A stretch of DNA of 64,000 bases from assembly GCF_018863395.1 (NCBI RefSeq), contig NZ_JAHKRR010000004.1, positions 124,001 to 188,000 on the forward strand. The letters are read 5' to 3'. Under the pieces are notes generated by a model. It had not been told where the DNA came from. It made no database searches and saw nothing but the letters and a program-made list of their open reading frames with translations. Both the position numbers and the translations under genes were made by a program. Shown one piece after another: positions 27,301 to 35,634 of the stretch. Within the stretch, counting starts at the first letter, position 1; every line of letters starts with the position of its first letter. Source of the stretch: Sinomicrobium weinanense. Lineage in GTDB: Bacteria; Bacteroidota; Bacteroidia; Flavobacteriales; Flavobacteriaceae.

Positions 27301-27838
27301 CTGTGTTTATTAAATTTGATTTAGCTATGCAAAATTGACACTTCTGAAACTATCCAACATTAAGCTAATGTTAAATGTTTTAACACGGGGGAGCTTTAAC
27401 GTTTTAAAACAAAAATAGCCATAAAACCTGTCGTATTGGTTTACAGCTGTTTAATTTTTAAACGGATTTATTAACAGTATTTTAGGAAATTAAAGGATGT
27501 TAAGAAATAAAATACCGGATTTCCGGGAGGCAGGAGCTTTAAGAAAATGTCCGTTGGACATTTTTAGCGACTGGCCAGCCTGCCGCGAGGGCAACGATTT
27601 TACAGGTCATAGGAGAACTCAGGGCGAGTTCAATAATCCGGTTTCCGGTGCCTTGAAACTCTTGCTGTCAATGACATGCTTATGCTGTGGTTCTCTGTGG
27701 GGCCTCCGTGCAACTTTGTGTAATAGCAATTTCACAGAGATACACGGAGGTCCCGCAGAGTTTCACAAAGATTTTATAAATGTCATTGCTGGTTTATACG
27801 GTTGCTGAGATGACATTTTTGTTGTTCTGGCCTTCGGT
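27301..27838. other. Intergenic region between pgi and the TonB receptor
   Basis: This 538-base stretch has no supported gene. The part next to the receptor (27301-27500) is AT-rich and probably holds its promoter and leader, although no clear TAnnTTTG was found. The right part contains the inverted repeat described at 27693-27760. Confidence 0.6.
27693..27760. repeat. CTCTGTG/CTCCGTG dispersed inverted repeat
   Basis: CTCTGTGGGGCCTCCGTG (27693-27710) and 27743-27760 are inverted repeats matching at 16 of 18 bases; CTTTGTG and CACAAAG lie beside them. A related fragment (GTCTCTTTGTCCCTG, GGTTCTCTGTGG) lies near 33543-33575. It looks like a dispersed extragenic element. Confidence 0.6.
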
Positions 27839-29482
27839 TTAAGAATTTTTTCTGAAATGCTCGAGCAGCGCCGTTGTAGAACTGTCGTGCCCGGCGACCT
27901 CGGTCTTTTCCATATCTTTGAGTATGGTGCTGGCCAGTTGCTTGCCGAGTTCCACGCCCCATTGGTCATAGCTGAAGATATTCCAGATCACCCCTTGTAC
28001 AAAGATCTTGTGTTCGTACATGGCGATCAAGGCCCCGAGGCTTTCGGGGGTCAGTTTGTCCACGAGGATGGTATTGGTGGGCTTGTTCCCTTCGAATATT
28101 TTAAAGGGGAGTAATTTGTTTATTTCTTCTTCGGAAAGGTTTTTTGTCCGGAGTTCTGTGATAACTTCTTCTTCTGTTTTGCCATTGAGCAGGGCTTCGG
28201 TCTGGGCAAAGAAATTGGCCATGAGTTTGTTGTGATGGTCCTTATCGCCGTGCAGCGATTGGGTAAAGCCTATAAAATCTGCCGGGATGAGTTTGGTGCC
28301 CTGGTGGATCAGCTGGAAGAAGGCGTGCTGCGAATTGGTGCCCGGTTCCCCCCAGATGATGGTGCCTGTCTGGTGATCTACACGGTGGCCCGCGCGGTTC
28401 ACGCTCTTGCCGTTACTTTCCATAATGCCCTGTTGCAGGTAGGCGGAAAAACGACTCAGGTATTGTGTATAAGGTATAATAGCTTCGCTTTCGGCATTGA
28501 AAAAGTTGTTGTACCAGGTGCCGAGCAGGGCCAGGACAACCGGGATATTGTTTTTGAAACCGGCTGTTTTAAAGTGATGGTCCATTTCGCGGGCTCCTTT
28601 CAGCAGCTTTTCGAAATTGTCGTGGCCTACGGCAAGGGCTATGGAGAGGCCCACGGCGCTCCAGAGGGAGAAACGGCCGCCTACCCAGTCCCACATGGGG
28701 AAAACATTTTCATCGGCAATACCGAACTCTGCAATTTTGGGCAGGTTGGTGGATACGGCCACAAAATGTTTGGCCACATCTTCCTGTGAGGCGTGCTTCA
28801 GGAACCAGTTTTTTATGGTGGTGGCATTGCTCAGGGTTTCCTGGGTGGTAAAGGTTTTGGATACCACAACAAACAGGGTGGTTTCCGGGTCCAGGTTTTT
28901 GAGTGTTTCGTGAACGTGGTCGCCGTCAACATTGCTTACAAAATGCACATGGAGGCGGTTCTGGTAAAATTTCAGTGCTTCGGTGACCATGGCCGGGCCC
29001 AGGTCAGATCCTCCGATACCTATATTGACCACATCGGTAAAGGCTTTGCCGGTATACCCTTTTTTTTCACCGGAGATCACGGCTTCTGAAAACTGTTTTA
29101 TCTTTTCCTTTACCGCAAAGACCTCCGGGATAACATTCTCCCCGTTTACGGTGACTTCTGTATCTTTTCCGGCACGCAGCGCAGTGTGAAGCACGGCCCT
29201 TTGTTCGGTTTCGTTGATAAGGTCGCCGGAAAAGTATTTTTCAATGGCATCTTTCAGTTGCATTTCTTCGGCCAGGGCCAGCAAGTGGTCCAGGGTCTCC
29301 TCCGTAATCCGGTTTTTGGAATAATCTACATAGAAATCATTCCACCTTATGGTAAATTTTGCAGCCCTTTCGGGATCGGAATCAAAAAGGTCCTTCATTT
29401 CCCTGCCCCGGGTTTTTTGAAAGTGGTCTGCCAGTGTTTTCCAGGCCTGGGTTTGGGTTGGGTTTGTTTTTTGTAGTGGCAT
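27839..29482 (-). CDS. pgi: Glucose-6-phosphate isomerase
   Basis: This is a 547-residue cytoplasmic enzyme interconverting glucose 6-phosphate and fructose 6-phosphate. Family signatures are visible: [15 protein letters not shown] for sugar-phosphate binding, [12 protein letters not shown], the catalytic Glu region [10 protein letters not shown], and [18 protein letters not shown] near the active site. The length is that of the long bacterial/eukaryotic type. The gene stands alone, with repeat-rich DNA on both sides. Assignment is secure. Confidence 0.97.
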   Translation of the reverse strand: MPLQKTNPTQTQAWKTLADHFQKTRGREMKDLFDSDPERAAKFTIRWNDFYVDYSKNRITEETLDHLLALAEEMQLKDAIEKYFSGDLINETEQRAVLHTALRAGKDTEVTVNGENVIPEVFAVKEKIKQFSEAVISGEKKGYTGKAFTDVVNIGIGGSDLGPAMVTEALKFYQNRLHVHFVSNVDGDHVHETLKNLDPETTLFVVVSKTFTTQETLSNATTIKNWFLKHASQEDVAKHFVAVSTNLPKIAEFGIADENVFPMWDWVGGRFSLWSAVGLSIALAVGHDNFEKLLKGAREMDHHFKTAGFKNNIPVVLALLGTWYNNFFNAESEAIIPYTQYLSRFSAYLQQGIMESNGKSVNRAGHRVDHQTGTIIWGEPGTNSQHAFFQLIHQGTKLIPADFIGFTQSLHGDKDHHNKLMANFFAQTEALLNGKTEEEVITELRTKNLSEEEINKLLPFKIFEGNKPTNTILVDKLTPESLGALIAMYEHKIFVQGVIWNIFSYDQWGVELGKQLASTILKDMEKTEVAGHDSSTTALLEHFRKNS

Positions 29483-29539
29483 TATATTTTGTGTTTATTT
29501 ATTTTGTCAAAAGGGTTCTATTGGAGTGCGGTTTACATC

Positions 29540-29609
29540 TCCCCTGGCCCCTCTTCAAAGAGGGGGACTTTTTTCCCTCCCCTCCAGGGGAGGGCTAGGG
29601 AGGGGTGTC
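29540..29609. repeat. GC-rich palindromes at the 3' end of the DUF559 gene
   Basis: CCCCTCTTCAAAGAGGGG forms one near-perfect hairpin and CCCTCCCCTCCAGGGGAGGG a second, followed by CTAGGGAGGGG. The last words run into the 3' end of the DUF559 gene. Such paired GC-rich hairpins between AT-rich genes look like a dispersed REP-like element. Confidence 0.6.
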
Positions 29610-29978
29610 ATCCGGTGAAGTCGCTTCTTCTACAAATTTTCTTATGGAATTTATAACAGAACTTATATCGGTAAAAACGTCTTTATTAGAAAATCGTAAA
29701 AATTGCACTCCCTGCGCTTCCAGTCTTTTTTGCCTCCACCTGTCTTTTTTAGGACGATAATCATGTATAGGTCCATCAATCTCTATGGCCAGGAATATTT
29801 CGTGACAATAGAAATCTACAATATAATCCAATAACGGAACCTGTCGGTGAAACTCTACCCCAAGGGACTTTTTTCTGATCTTATCCCAAATTTCTTTTTC
29901 TGCCGGGGTCTGATTTTTTCGAAGCTCCCGGGCTTTTTCTTTCAGATCTCTGCGACATGGGATAAGTTTATTGGACAT
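29595..29978 (-). CDS. DUF559 (Vsr-like fold) nuclease-domain protein
   Basis: Reading from MSNKLIPCRRDLKEKARELR at 29978 gives 127 residues; a longer upstream start would overlap the peptidase gene and lacks homology-like features. The core RRDLKEKARELRKNQTPAEKEIW, EFHRQVPLLDYIVDFYC, AIEIDGPIH and GVQFLRFSNKDV matches DUF559, a small PD-(D/E)xK-like family related to very-short-patch-repair endonucleases. Biological role and target are unknown. It begins 13 bases after the M23 peptidase gene. Its C-terminal codons (EEATSPDDTPP) run into a GC-rich palindromic repeat, which may mean it moved with the repeat. Confidence 0.85.
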   Translation of the reverse strand: MSNKLIPCRRDLKEKARELRKNQTPAEKEIWDKIRKKSLGVEFHRQVPLLDYIVDFYCHEIFLAIEIDGPIHDYRPKKDRWRQKRLEAQGVQFLRFSNKDVFTDISSVINSIRKFVEEATSPDDTPP

Positions 29979-29991
29979 AGTAAGGAAGTCA

Positions 29992-31260
29992 TTACTCCCC
30001 CACAGCAGTAATAAACTCCTCCTGTTCATCGTCAAACAGGATATTGTCCAGCCGTAGCTTTAGAGGCTGTATGTAGGCCAGGTAGCCTTCTTTTAATTCT
30101 TCTTCGATCGGTTCTGCCGATGGGAGGTCTTGTTTGTAAGGGTCTACCTGTTTGCCGTTTTTCCAGAAGCGGTAGCATACGTGCGGGCCTGTGGCCAGTC
30201 CGGTGCTTCCCACATAGCCTATAACGTCGCCCTGGTTTACGTGTTGTCCTACCCGGGCTGCGCGTTTGGACATGTGGAGATACTGGGTTTCATAAGTGCT
30301 GTTGTGGCGTATTTTAACGTAATTCCCGTTCCCGGAAGTGTAGCTCGACTTGATCACCGTACCGTTTGCCGTGGCTTTGATGGGGGTACCGTGTGGTGCA
30401 GCGTAATCTGTACCGAGATGGGCTTTCCATCGTTTTTGTACGGGGTGAAAACGCCTCTTGGTATAGCGCGAAGATATTCTGCTGTATTCCAGGGGGGCTT
30501 TCAGGAAGGCCCGGCGAAGGGTGCTGGCCTCTTCGTCGTAGTAATCGCTTATCTGGTTTAGCGAATCGGTCTGGAATTTAAAAGAGTAGAAAGGTTTTTT
30601 ATTGTGTTCGAAATAAGCTGCCTTTATATTGCCTATACCGGCATAGATGGTATCGTCTATATATTTTTCCTCGTAGATGACCTTAAAGCGGTCTCCCTGT
30701 TGCAGGCGGAAGAAATCCACGGTCCAGGCATAGATATTGGAGAGATCATAGGCCACCTGGTAATCCATTTCTTTTTCCATAATAGCCTCGGACAGGGAAC
30801 TGGTAATGATCCCGGAGGCTTCGCGCTCCACGATGGTCACCGGTTTTTTCTCTTTATAGGCCTCAATGGAATCGGCAAACCGTATTACGACATAATCCAC
30901 ACTGTTTGGCTGATAAATAAAGCACTCGGGGGTTTGCAGGGAATCCTTGCTGCACAGCAGGGTATAGGGTTTTCCTACCCTAAGTCCCCTGACAATGTCG
31001 AAAGTATCTTTGGCAGCCTCCGTTATTTTATAGACCTTGGCGTAGTCGATATTGTTCTTGGCCAGGATCTCCCCGAAACTGTCGCCCGACTTTACGGTGT
31101 CCCTGCGCACGACGTAGTTATTGAGGTTAAAGCCGAATTCCTTGATCTCGATAGGCTTCAGTACTTCTCTTTTTGCAGTCTCTGCAGTTTCTTCTTTCTT
31201 TTCTTTTTTGCAGGCCACGGCAGCTATGGCCAATACACATAAGAGTACTTTCTTTAACAT
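29992..31260 (-). CDS. M23-family metallopeptidase lipoprotein
   Basis: The 422-residue protein has a lipoprotein signal (lipobox AVAC) and then a KE-rich linker. A LysM/OapA-like segment (DTVKSGDSFGEILAKNNI) lies near residue 55. The peptidase domain at about 270-385 has HLGTDYAAPHGTPI (HxxxD zinc ligands) and TGPHVCYRFWKNG, where the usual HxH reads HxC. The change removes one standard zinc ligand but leaves Cys, which could bind zinc; whether it cleaves peptidoglycan is uncertain. Its ATG overlaps the stop of the tryptophan dioxygenase gene as TAATG, so translation is coupled. Confidence 0.9.
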   Translation of the reverse strand: MLKKVLLCVLAIAAVACKKEKKEETAETAKREVLKPIEIKEFGFNLNNYVVRRDTVKSGDSFGEILAKNNIDYAKVYKITEAAKDTFDIVRGLRVGKPYTLLCSKDSLQTPECFIYQPNSVDYVVIRFADSIEAYKEKKPVTIVEREASGIITSSLSEAIMEKEMDYQVAYDLSNIYAWTVDFFRLQQGDRFKVIYEEKYIDDTIYAGIGNIKAAYFEHNKKPFYSFKFQTDSLNQISDYYDEEASTLRRAFLKAPLEYSRISSRYTKRRFHPVQKRWKAHLGTDYAAPHGTPIKATANGTVIKSSYTSGNGNYVKIRHNSTYETQYLHMSKRAARVGQHVNQGDVIGYVGSTGLATGPHVCYRFWKNGKQVDPYKQDLPSAEPIEEELKEGYLAYIQPLKLRLDNILFDDEQEEFITAVGE

Positions 31261-32228
31261 TAATTTTCAGTGTTTTCCGGATTAAACATATGTTCTACCC
31301 ATTCTTTTCCCCAGTTGTTTTTTTTCTCTTCGTCCCAAATTTCAGGAAAAAAGATGACTTTTTGAAAACTTGGAGGCAAATAATCTCTCCAATTGGTTCC
31401 GCCCGAGGCATCTATGGTGCTGTTTTCTCTTTTCAGATAGCGGTAAGCAGAACCCAGGTGCATCAATGGCCAGTTGACATTGGCATTGGTGTCCAGGGCT
31501 TTCATGGCCTGTATAAGGATGGGGTTTTTTCTTTCACTGTCTGGCAGTTGCAGGTATTTGTGATAGATGGTAGAGTTTCTGACCTGCTTGGCTATACGCA
31601 TAAACCTTGGCGTATATCTGTATTCGAACTGTTTCAGGGTCAGGGTCTTTTCGCCCGTAGTGGTGTCGGTGGCCCCTTTTTTCCAGTAGATGTTCTCGTA
31701 GAGTTCGTCCAGGGGGGTCTCGGAAGAGCACTCATCCCGTACTGTGTGGTGTACGAGGTTTTCCATCGGGGTGGCATAAAGCTCTATCATTCTGTATTGC
31801 GCCGACTGGAAACCGCTGGCTGGCAGGAGCGACATGCGGAATTGCAGGAACTGTTCGCGTTCCATACCGTGGATCATCACTTCGAAGGAGTTGATGAGTG
31901 CCTTAAAATAGCGGTTGATGCGGTCTATTTTTTGTATGAAGAAGGCTGCGGTCTGCAGTTTGTCGTCGATGAGCTGTTTTTGTTCGTGGATGATGAGTTT
32001 GAAATACAGCTCGGTTATCTGGTGATACATGATAAAGACCTCTTCATCCGGGAAGTGGGTGCGGGGTATCTGAAGACTCAGCAGGGTGTCCAGGTGGATA
32101 TAATCCCAATAAGTGAGATATCGCTGATGCAGGAGGCCGTCGAGATAATCTCCCAGATCCTGGCCGGAATTTCTGTACTTGTCTTCTAGCTGATTGATCC
32201 TATCAGCAATTTCCGGTTTTATGTCCAT
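31260..32228 (-). CDS. kynA: Tryptophan 2,3-dioxygenase family protein
   Basis: The 322-residue haem enzyme family opens the indole ring of tryptophan to N-formylkynurenine. Motifs include FIMYHQITELYFKL in the N-terminal half, LLPASGFQSAQYRMIEL and WPLMHLGSAYRYLKR near the C-terminus. The long C-terminal extension (PPSFQKVIFFPEIWD) is not in the smaller proteobacterial enzymes. No other kynurenine-pathway genes are nearby; instead it lies between DUF3108 and M23 genes, three bases after the former and overlapping the latter by one base. The physiological substrate is therefore less certain than the family. Confidence 0.88.
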   Translation of the reverse strand: MDIKPEIADRINQLEDKYRNSGQDLGDYLDGLLHQRYLTYWDYIHLDTLLSLQIPRTHFPDEEVFIMYHQITELYFKLIIHEQKQLIDDKLQTAAFFIQKIDRINRYFKALINSFEVMIHGMEREQFLQFRMSLLPASGFQSAQYRMIELYATPMENLVHHTVRDECSSETPLDELYENIYWKKGATDTTTGEKTLTLKQFEYRYTPRFMRIAKQVRNSTIYHKYLQLPDSERKNPILIQAMKALDTNANVNWPLMHLGSAYRYLKRENSTIDASGGTNWRDYLPPSFQKVIFFPEIWDEEKKNNWGKEWVEHMFNPENTEN

Positions 32229-32231
32229 GTT

Positions 32232-33026
32232 CTATTTTACTACTACTTTGAACTCGTGTTTGAGCCCTTTGAAGGCTTCCAGGTCAGCTTTTATGGAACC
32301 TACCCGGAGGTCTGCCTTTATCCGGATGGGAAGTTTGTTTTCGTCGTCCGAAACCCAGAGGGTCAAACTGCCTTTTTCCTTAAAAACCCGGCCGGCCTGT
32401 ACATAAGGGCGGAATTTGATACAGGAAATTTTGCCAAATTTAGTCTTTAAAACCTCTTTACCCAAGAACTTAAGTTTAAATTTAAAGGTTTTGTCGTCGT
32501 CGAACAACAAATCGAGCTCGGTCTCGTCTCCAACATTCAGGTTTTCCGTTTTATAATGGTTCCGGAGATGATACACTGCAGACAGCAGGTCCTGTATGTC
32601 CTTATGTATGGGTATGGTGGTGGTCTTTTTGTGCTTTTTGTTGTTGACTACTGCCTGGTTTGTGGCATAATCAAAATTGATCTCCATGTCTTTGGTGTAT
32701 CCGCCTTCGTCGATCTGCCGGATAAATTTATACGGCCTGCCATCGTGTTTGTCAAAATAGGTTTCATAATTGTCGTCTACTTTGAAGAACAACCGGGCAA
32801 GGCCTGTGGTCTTGCCCAGGCCGACCACATGAAATACGGGCTTCCCGTTCAGGGAAGTTTCCCTGACTTCCATGGTGGCGTAACTGGCGTTAAATATACC
32901 GTAATGTACACGAAACTGAAGCCATTCGCCGGGAGCAAAAGCATTTTCGGTAGTCGAACCGTTCTGGGCATAAAGCATGCCGAAAAGGCAAAAAAATATG
33001 GTGGTTAAGACAATTTTTCTCATCAC
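32232..33026 (-). CDS. DUF3108 secreted protein
   Basis: The 264-residue protein begins with a signal peptide (LTTIFFCLFGMLYAQ) and has a beta-rich mature part typical of DUF3108: FAPGEWLQFRVHYGIFNAS, AVYHLRNHYKT and FRPYVQAGRVF followed by LTLWVSDDENKLPIRI. The function of the family is not known; a periplasmic or outer-membrane-associated role is likely. It heads the operon DUF3108-kynA-M23-DUF559, with gaps or overlaps of at most 13 bases. A second ATG directly follows the first, so the start could be 33023. Confidence 0.85.
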   Translation of the reverse strand: MMRKIVLTTIFFCLFGMLYAQNGSTTENAFAPGEWLQFRVHYGIFNASYATMEVRETSLNGKPVFHVVGLGKTTGLARLFFKVDDNYETYFDKHDGRPYKFIRQIDEGGYTKDMEINFDYATNQAVVNNKKHKKTTTIPIHKDIQDLLSAVYHLRNHYKTENLNVGDETELDLLFDDDKTFKFKLKFLGKEVLKTKFGKISCIKFRPYVQAGRVFKEKGSLTLWVSDDENKLPIRIKADLRVGSIKADLEAFKGLKHEFKVVVK

Positions 33027-33123
33027 TGCTTAAAATATACCGTAAAAATAATAAATTGTGATTAGACTGCCGGCAGTTAGTAGTTATTAAACAGTTACCG
33101 TGCCAAAAATATTGTGAAGGAGT

Positions 33124-33229
33124 AAAAAAACAAGAGGCCCGGAAATTTCCGGGCCTCTTAATTAACCAACCAAAACTTTAAATTATGAAAACTTTACTTA
33201 AAGTTACAAAAGGGCACCACCCCTTTTGC
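33124..33229 (-). ncRNA. Candidate small RNA with its own promoter and terminator
   Basis: On the minus strand TATCTTTG (33242-33235) matches TAnnTTTG. About six bases later a transcript could begin and run roughly 105 bases: hairpin one CAAAAGGG-GTGGTG-CCCTTTTG, hairpin two AACTTT-AAGT-AAAGTT, an AT-rich linker, and a 28-base perfect palindrome (33159-33132) followed by G and seven T (33130-33124), a strong terminator. No minus-strand gene upstream explains the terminator. No -33 element was seen at the ideal spacing. It resembles an independent sRNA but I cannot name a family. Confidence 0.55.
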
Positions 33230-33234
33230 TGATA

Positions 33235-33242
33235 CAAAGATA
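33235..33242 (-). promoter_or_regulatory. -7 promoter element of the candidate small RNA
   Basis: TATCTTTG on the minus strand fits the Bacteroidota -7 consensus TAnnTTTG and is correctly placed upstream of the two hairpins and terminator. Confidence 0.5.
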
Positions 33243-33632
33243 TGGCAGAAATCCGCATTTGAGAATGCTTTTAAGAAACTTTAACGCAAAGTGGGGGAAA
33301 ACAATATTTTTTGTTAAGGAACTTTGTCTACTTCGCAATGAAAATCAATACGCGTTAAAGGGTTGATAACCCTTGTGAACGCTTGTATTCCAGGAGTTGA
33401 GACTACGAAAACGTTGTAGTGTGTTCCCGGATGTTCATTTTTTGTGTACGTACTCATTTTTGAGGTGAGGACTGCTCCACAAAAATAAGATAAATGCGGA
33501 AAAGTCTATCGGGTTATACTTTTATTTCTATATAATTTTCTGTGTCTCTTTGTCCCTGTTTTGCGGTTCTCTGTGGTAAATAAAGCCCATGCCACGGAAA
33601 AATACAAAGTGCAATGCTATACAGGTTTTTTT

Positions 33633-33640
33633 TACCTTTG
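33633..33640 (+). promoter_or_regulatory. -7 promoter element of bioF
   Basis: TACCTTTG matches TAnnTTTG and ends six bases before the ATG at 33647, predicting a transcript that starts at or just before the start codon. This supports the 33647 start. Confidence 0.6.
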
Positions 33641-33646
33641 GTCTCT

Positions 33647-34801
33647 ATGGATTTTCCGGAAAAATTAGAAGCCAGACTGCGCGACAGGGAAGATAAGAAT
33701 GCATTGCGGCAACTGCCCGGCAAGGTAATGTATACCGATTTTTCTTCGAATGACTATCTGGGGCTGGCAAGGTCTGCAAAAGTATATCGTCAAACGGAGC
33801 GTATTTTGAAGGAAGGGGGCATCGTGCAGAACGGAGCCACAGGCTCGCGGTTGCTGACAGGAGATCATTCCCTTTATTCAGGGGCAGAAGAGATGCTGGC
33901 CCGGTTTCACAAGGCAGGAGCGGCACTGGTGTTCAACTCGGGCTATGATGCGAATACCGGTTTCTTTTCGAGTGTTCCGCAACGGGGAGATATAGTGCTG
34001 TATGACGAACTGATACACGCCAGTATCCGGGATGGGATACAAACGGGAAATGCCTCAGCTTACAAATTCAGGCACAATGACCCGGAAGACCTGGAGAAAA
34101 AACTTTTAAGAGGGTATGAGAAAGTCAAAGGAAAATATGGGGGAGAGTTCTATGTCGTTACGGAATCTGTTTTTTCCATGGATGGCGATTCTCCCGATCT
34201 TGAGACGATCGTTGTGCTGGCTGAAAAATATAAGGCCCGCCTGGTGGTAGACGAGGCTCATGCTGTTGGTGTTTTTGGCCGGGCAGGAGAGGGCCTGGTG
34301 CAGGAACTGGGACTGCAGGACAGGATGTTTGCGAGGGTCATTACCTTCGGCAAAGCCATGGGATGTCACGGAGCGGCCGTACTAGGGCCGCAAAGGCTTA
34401 AGGATTATCTGGTGAACTTTGCCCGAAGCCTTATCTACACTACCGCTCTTCCTCCGCATTCGCTGGCCACGATGCTGGCGGCCTACCGGGAACTTTCGGG
34501 TATGTCTTTCAGGAGCGCTCTTCAGGAAAATATCGCCTTTTTCAAATCCGAACTGAAAACACAGCGCCTGGATTCCTGTTTTGTGGAAAGCGGTTCTGCC
34601 ATACACTGCTGCATCATTCCGGGTAATGAAAACGTCAGAGGAATAGCGGGGAAACTCCGGGACAACGGTTTTGATGTAAAGGCTATACTGTCTCCCACAG
34701 TCCCCCGCGGACAGGAGCGGTTGCGTTTTTGCCTGCACAGCTATAATACAAAGAAAGAGATCTCGGAGGTTTTGAAGCTGTTGGCTACATTTGTGGAGTG
34801 A
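33647..34801 (+). CDS. bioF: 8-amino-7-oxononanoate synthase
   Basis: This 384-residue PLP enzyme joins pimeloyl thioester and L-alanine to give 8-amino-7-oxononanoate, the first committed biotin step. Motifs include FSSNDYLGLARS, GATGSRLLTGDHSLY, VVDEAHAVGVFG and the PLP Lys236 in TFGKAMGCHG. The start at 33647 is chosen over an in-frame ATG 33 bases upstream because the promoter word TACCTTTG lies between them. It is followed by bioD after 94 bases. It belongs to the same enzyme family as the oxoamine synthase part of the NRPS fusion at 20.8-24.5 kb but is a separate stand-alone enzyme. Confidence 0.95.
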   Translation: MDFPEKLEARLRDREDKNALRQLPGKVMYTDFSSNDYLGLARSAKVYRQTERILKEGGIVQNGATGSRLLTGDHSLYSGAEEMLARFHKAGAALVFNSGYDANTGFFSSVPQRGDIVLYDELIHASIRDGIQTGNASAYKFRHNDPEDLEKKLLRGYEKVKGKYGGEFYVVTESVFSMDGDSPDLETIVVLAEKYKARLVVDEAHAVGVFGRAGEGLVQELGLQDRMFARVITFGKAMGCHGAAVLGPQRLKDYLVNFARSLIYTTALPPHSLATMLAAYRELSGMSFRSALQENIAFFKSELKTQRLDSCFVESGSAIHCCIIPGNENVRGIAGKLRDNGFDVKAILSPTVPRGQERLRFCLHSYNTKKEISEVLKLLATFVE

Positions 34802-34895
34802 TTTGGAAGTTTGAACTTGCCCGGGAGTTTCAGGATCCCATCCCGATAGGCCCGATCCTGCTATAATGATCTTTAAAGAGAATTTTATCAATACC

Positions 34896-35519
34896 ATGAA
34901 AAAGAAATTTTTTATCACCGGCATTTCCACCGAAGTGGGTAAGACCATAGCTTCTGCCATAGTTACGGAGGCCCTGCAGGCCGATTACTGGAAACCGATA
35001 CAATCGGGAGACCTGGACAATTCGGATTCTCATAAGATAAAACGCCTGCTTTCCAGTACAAAAACGAAGATACATGCCAATAGCTATGCATTGAAAACCC
35101 CGATGAGCCCCCATGCCGCAGCGGCTATTGACGGTGTGAAGATAGAAGCGGACAAAGCGGTGGAGCCCGAAACCCCCAATCACCTGGTCATTGAAGGAGC
35201 GGGAGGGGTACTGGTGCCCCTGAATGCCCGGGAGACCATTGCAGACCTGATAAAACCGGACCACAGGGTGTTGATCGTATCACGGCATTATCTGGGGAGC
35301 ATTAACCATACCCTCCTCACCATAGAAGCATTGAAGCGCAGAAACCTGAATATTGCCGGGATCATTGTCAGTGGAGACGAAAATCCGGCGACAGAAAGCG
35401 TAATAGAGCAGATGGGCGGGGTGCCCATAATAGGGAGAATAGCCGAAGAAAAAATGTTCGACCGGGAGGTCGTAAAAAGATATGCGGAGATATTTGCCCC
35501 GATATTGCAGAGGCTCTAG
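34896..35519 (+). CDS. bioD: Dethiobiotin synthetase
   Basis: This 207-residue ATP-dependent enzyme forms the ureido ring of dethiobiotin from 7,8-diaminopelargonate and bicarbonate. The P-loop FITGISTEVGKT is at the N-terminus, and YWKPIQSGD and VIEGAGGVLVPL are family motifs. The start MKKKFF at 34896 is preferred to an ATG ten codons upstream because the P-loop strand then begins at once. It lies downstream of bioF; bioA follows only after an opposite-strand glycosyltransferase. Confidence 0.95.
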   Translation: MKKKFFITGISTEVGKTIASAIVTEALQADYWKPIQSGDLDNSDSHKIKRLLSSTKTKIHANSYALKTPMSPHAAAAIDGVKIEADKAVEPETPNHLVIEGAGGVLVPLNARETIADLIKPDHRVLIVSRHYLGSINHTLLTIEALKRRNLNIAGIIVSGDENPATESVIEQMGGVPIIGRIAEEKMFDREVVKRYAEIFAPILQRL

Positions 35520-35548
35520 GGGGGGATCCTGATAGTCTGTTCATCAAC

Positions 35549-35615
35549 CTGAACTTGTTTCAGGGCCCCATCCCGACCGTCTGATCAATATGATGGGATG
35601 CTGAAACAAGTTCAG
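35549..35615. repeat. Dispersed repeat with CTGAACTTGTTTCAG inverted ends
   Basis: CTGAACTTGTTTCAG (35549-35563) and its exact reverse complement (35601-35615) flank GGGCCCCATCCCGA and GATGGGATG. A related copy lies at 45796-45897 and a decayed one near 34810-34860. Placed between convergent genes, it may also act as a two-way terminator. Confidence 0.75.
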
Positions 35616-35634
35616 CATGACGTAAAGACGGCCT

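Noticed and set aside
27497-27808. 103-codon plus-strand frame between pgi and the TonB receptor
   Set aside because: It crosses the CTCTGTG inverted repeat, has odd composition and no start context or homology-like motifs.
33132-33159. Terminator acting on the plus strand
   Set aside because: On the plus strand the palindrome is followed by AATTAACC and not by a T run; the seven T lie on the minus-strand side.
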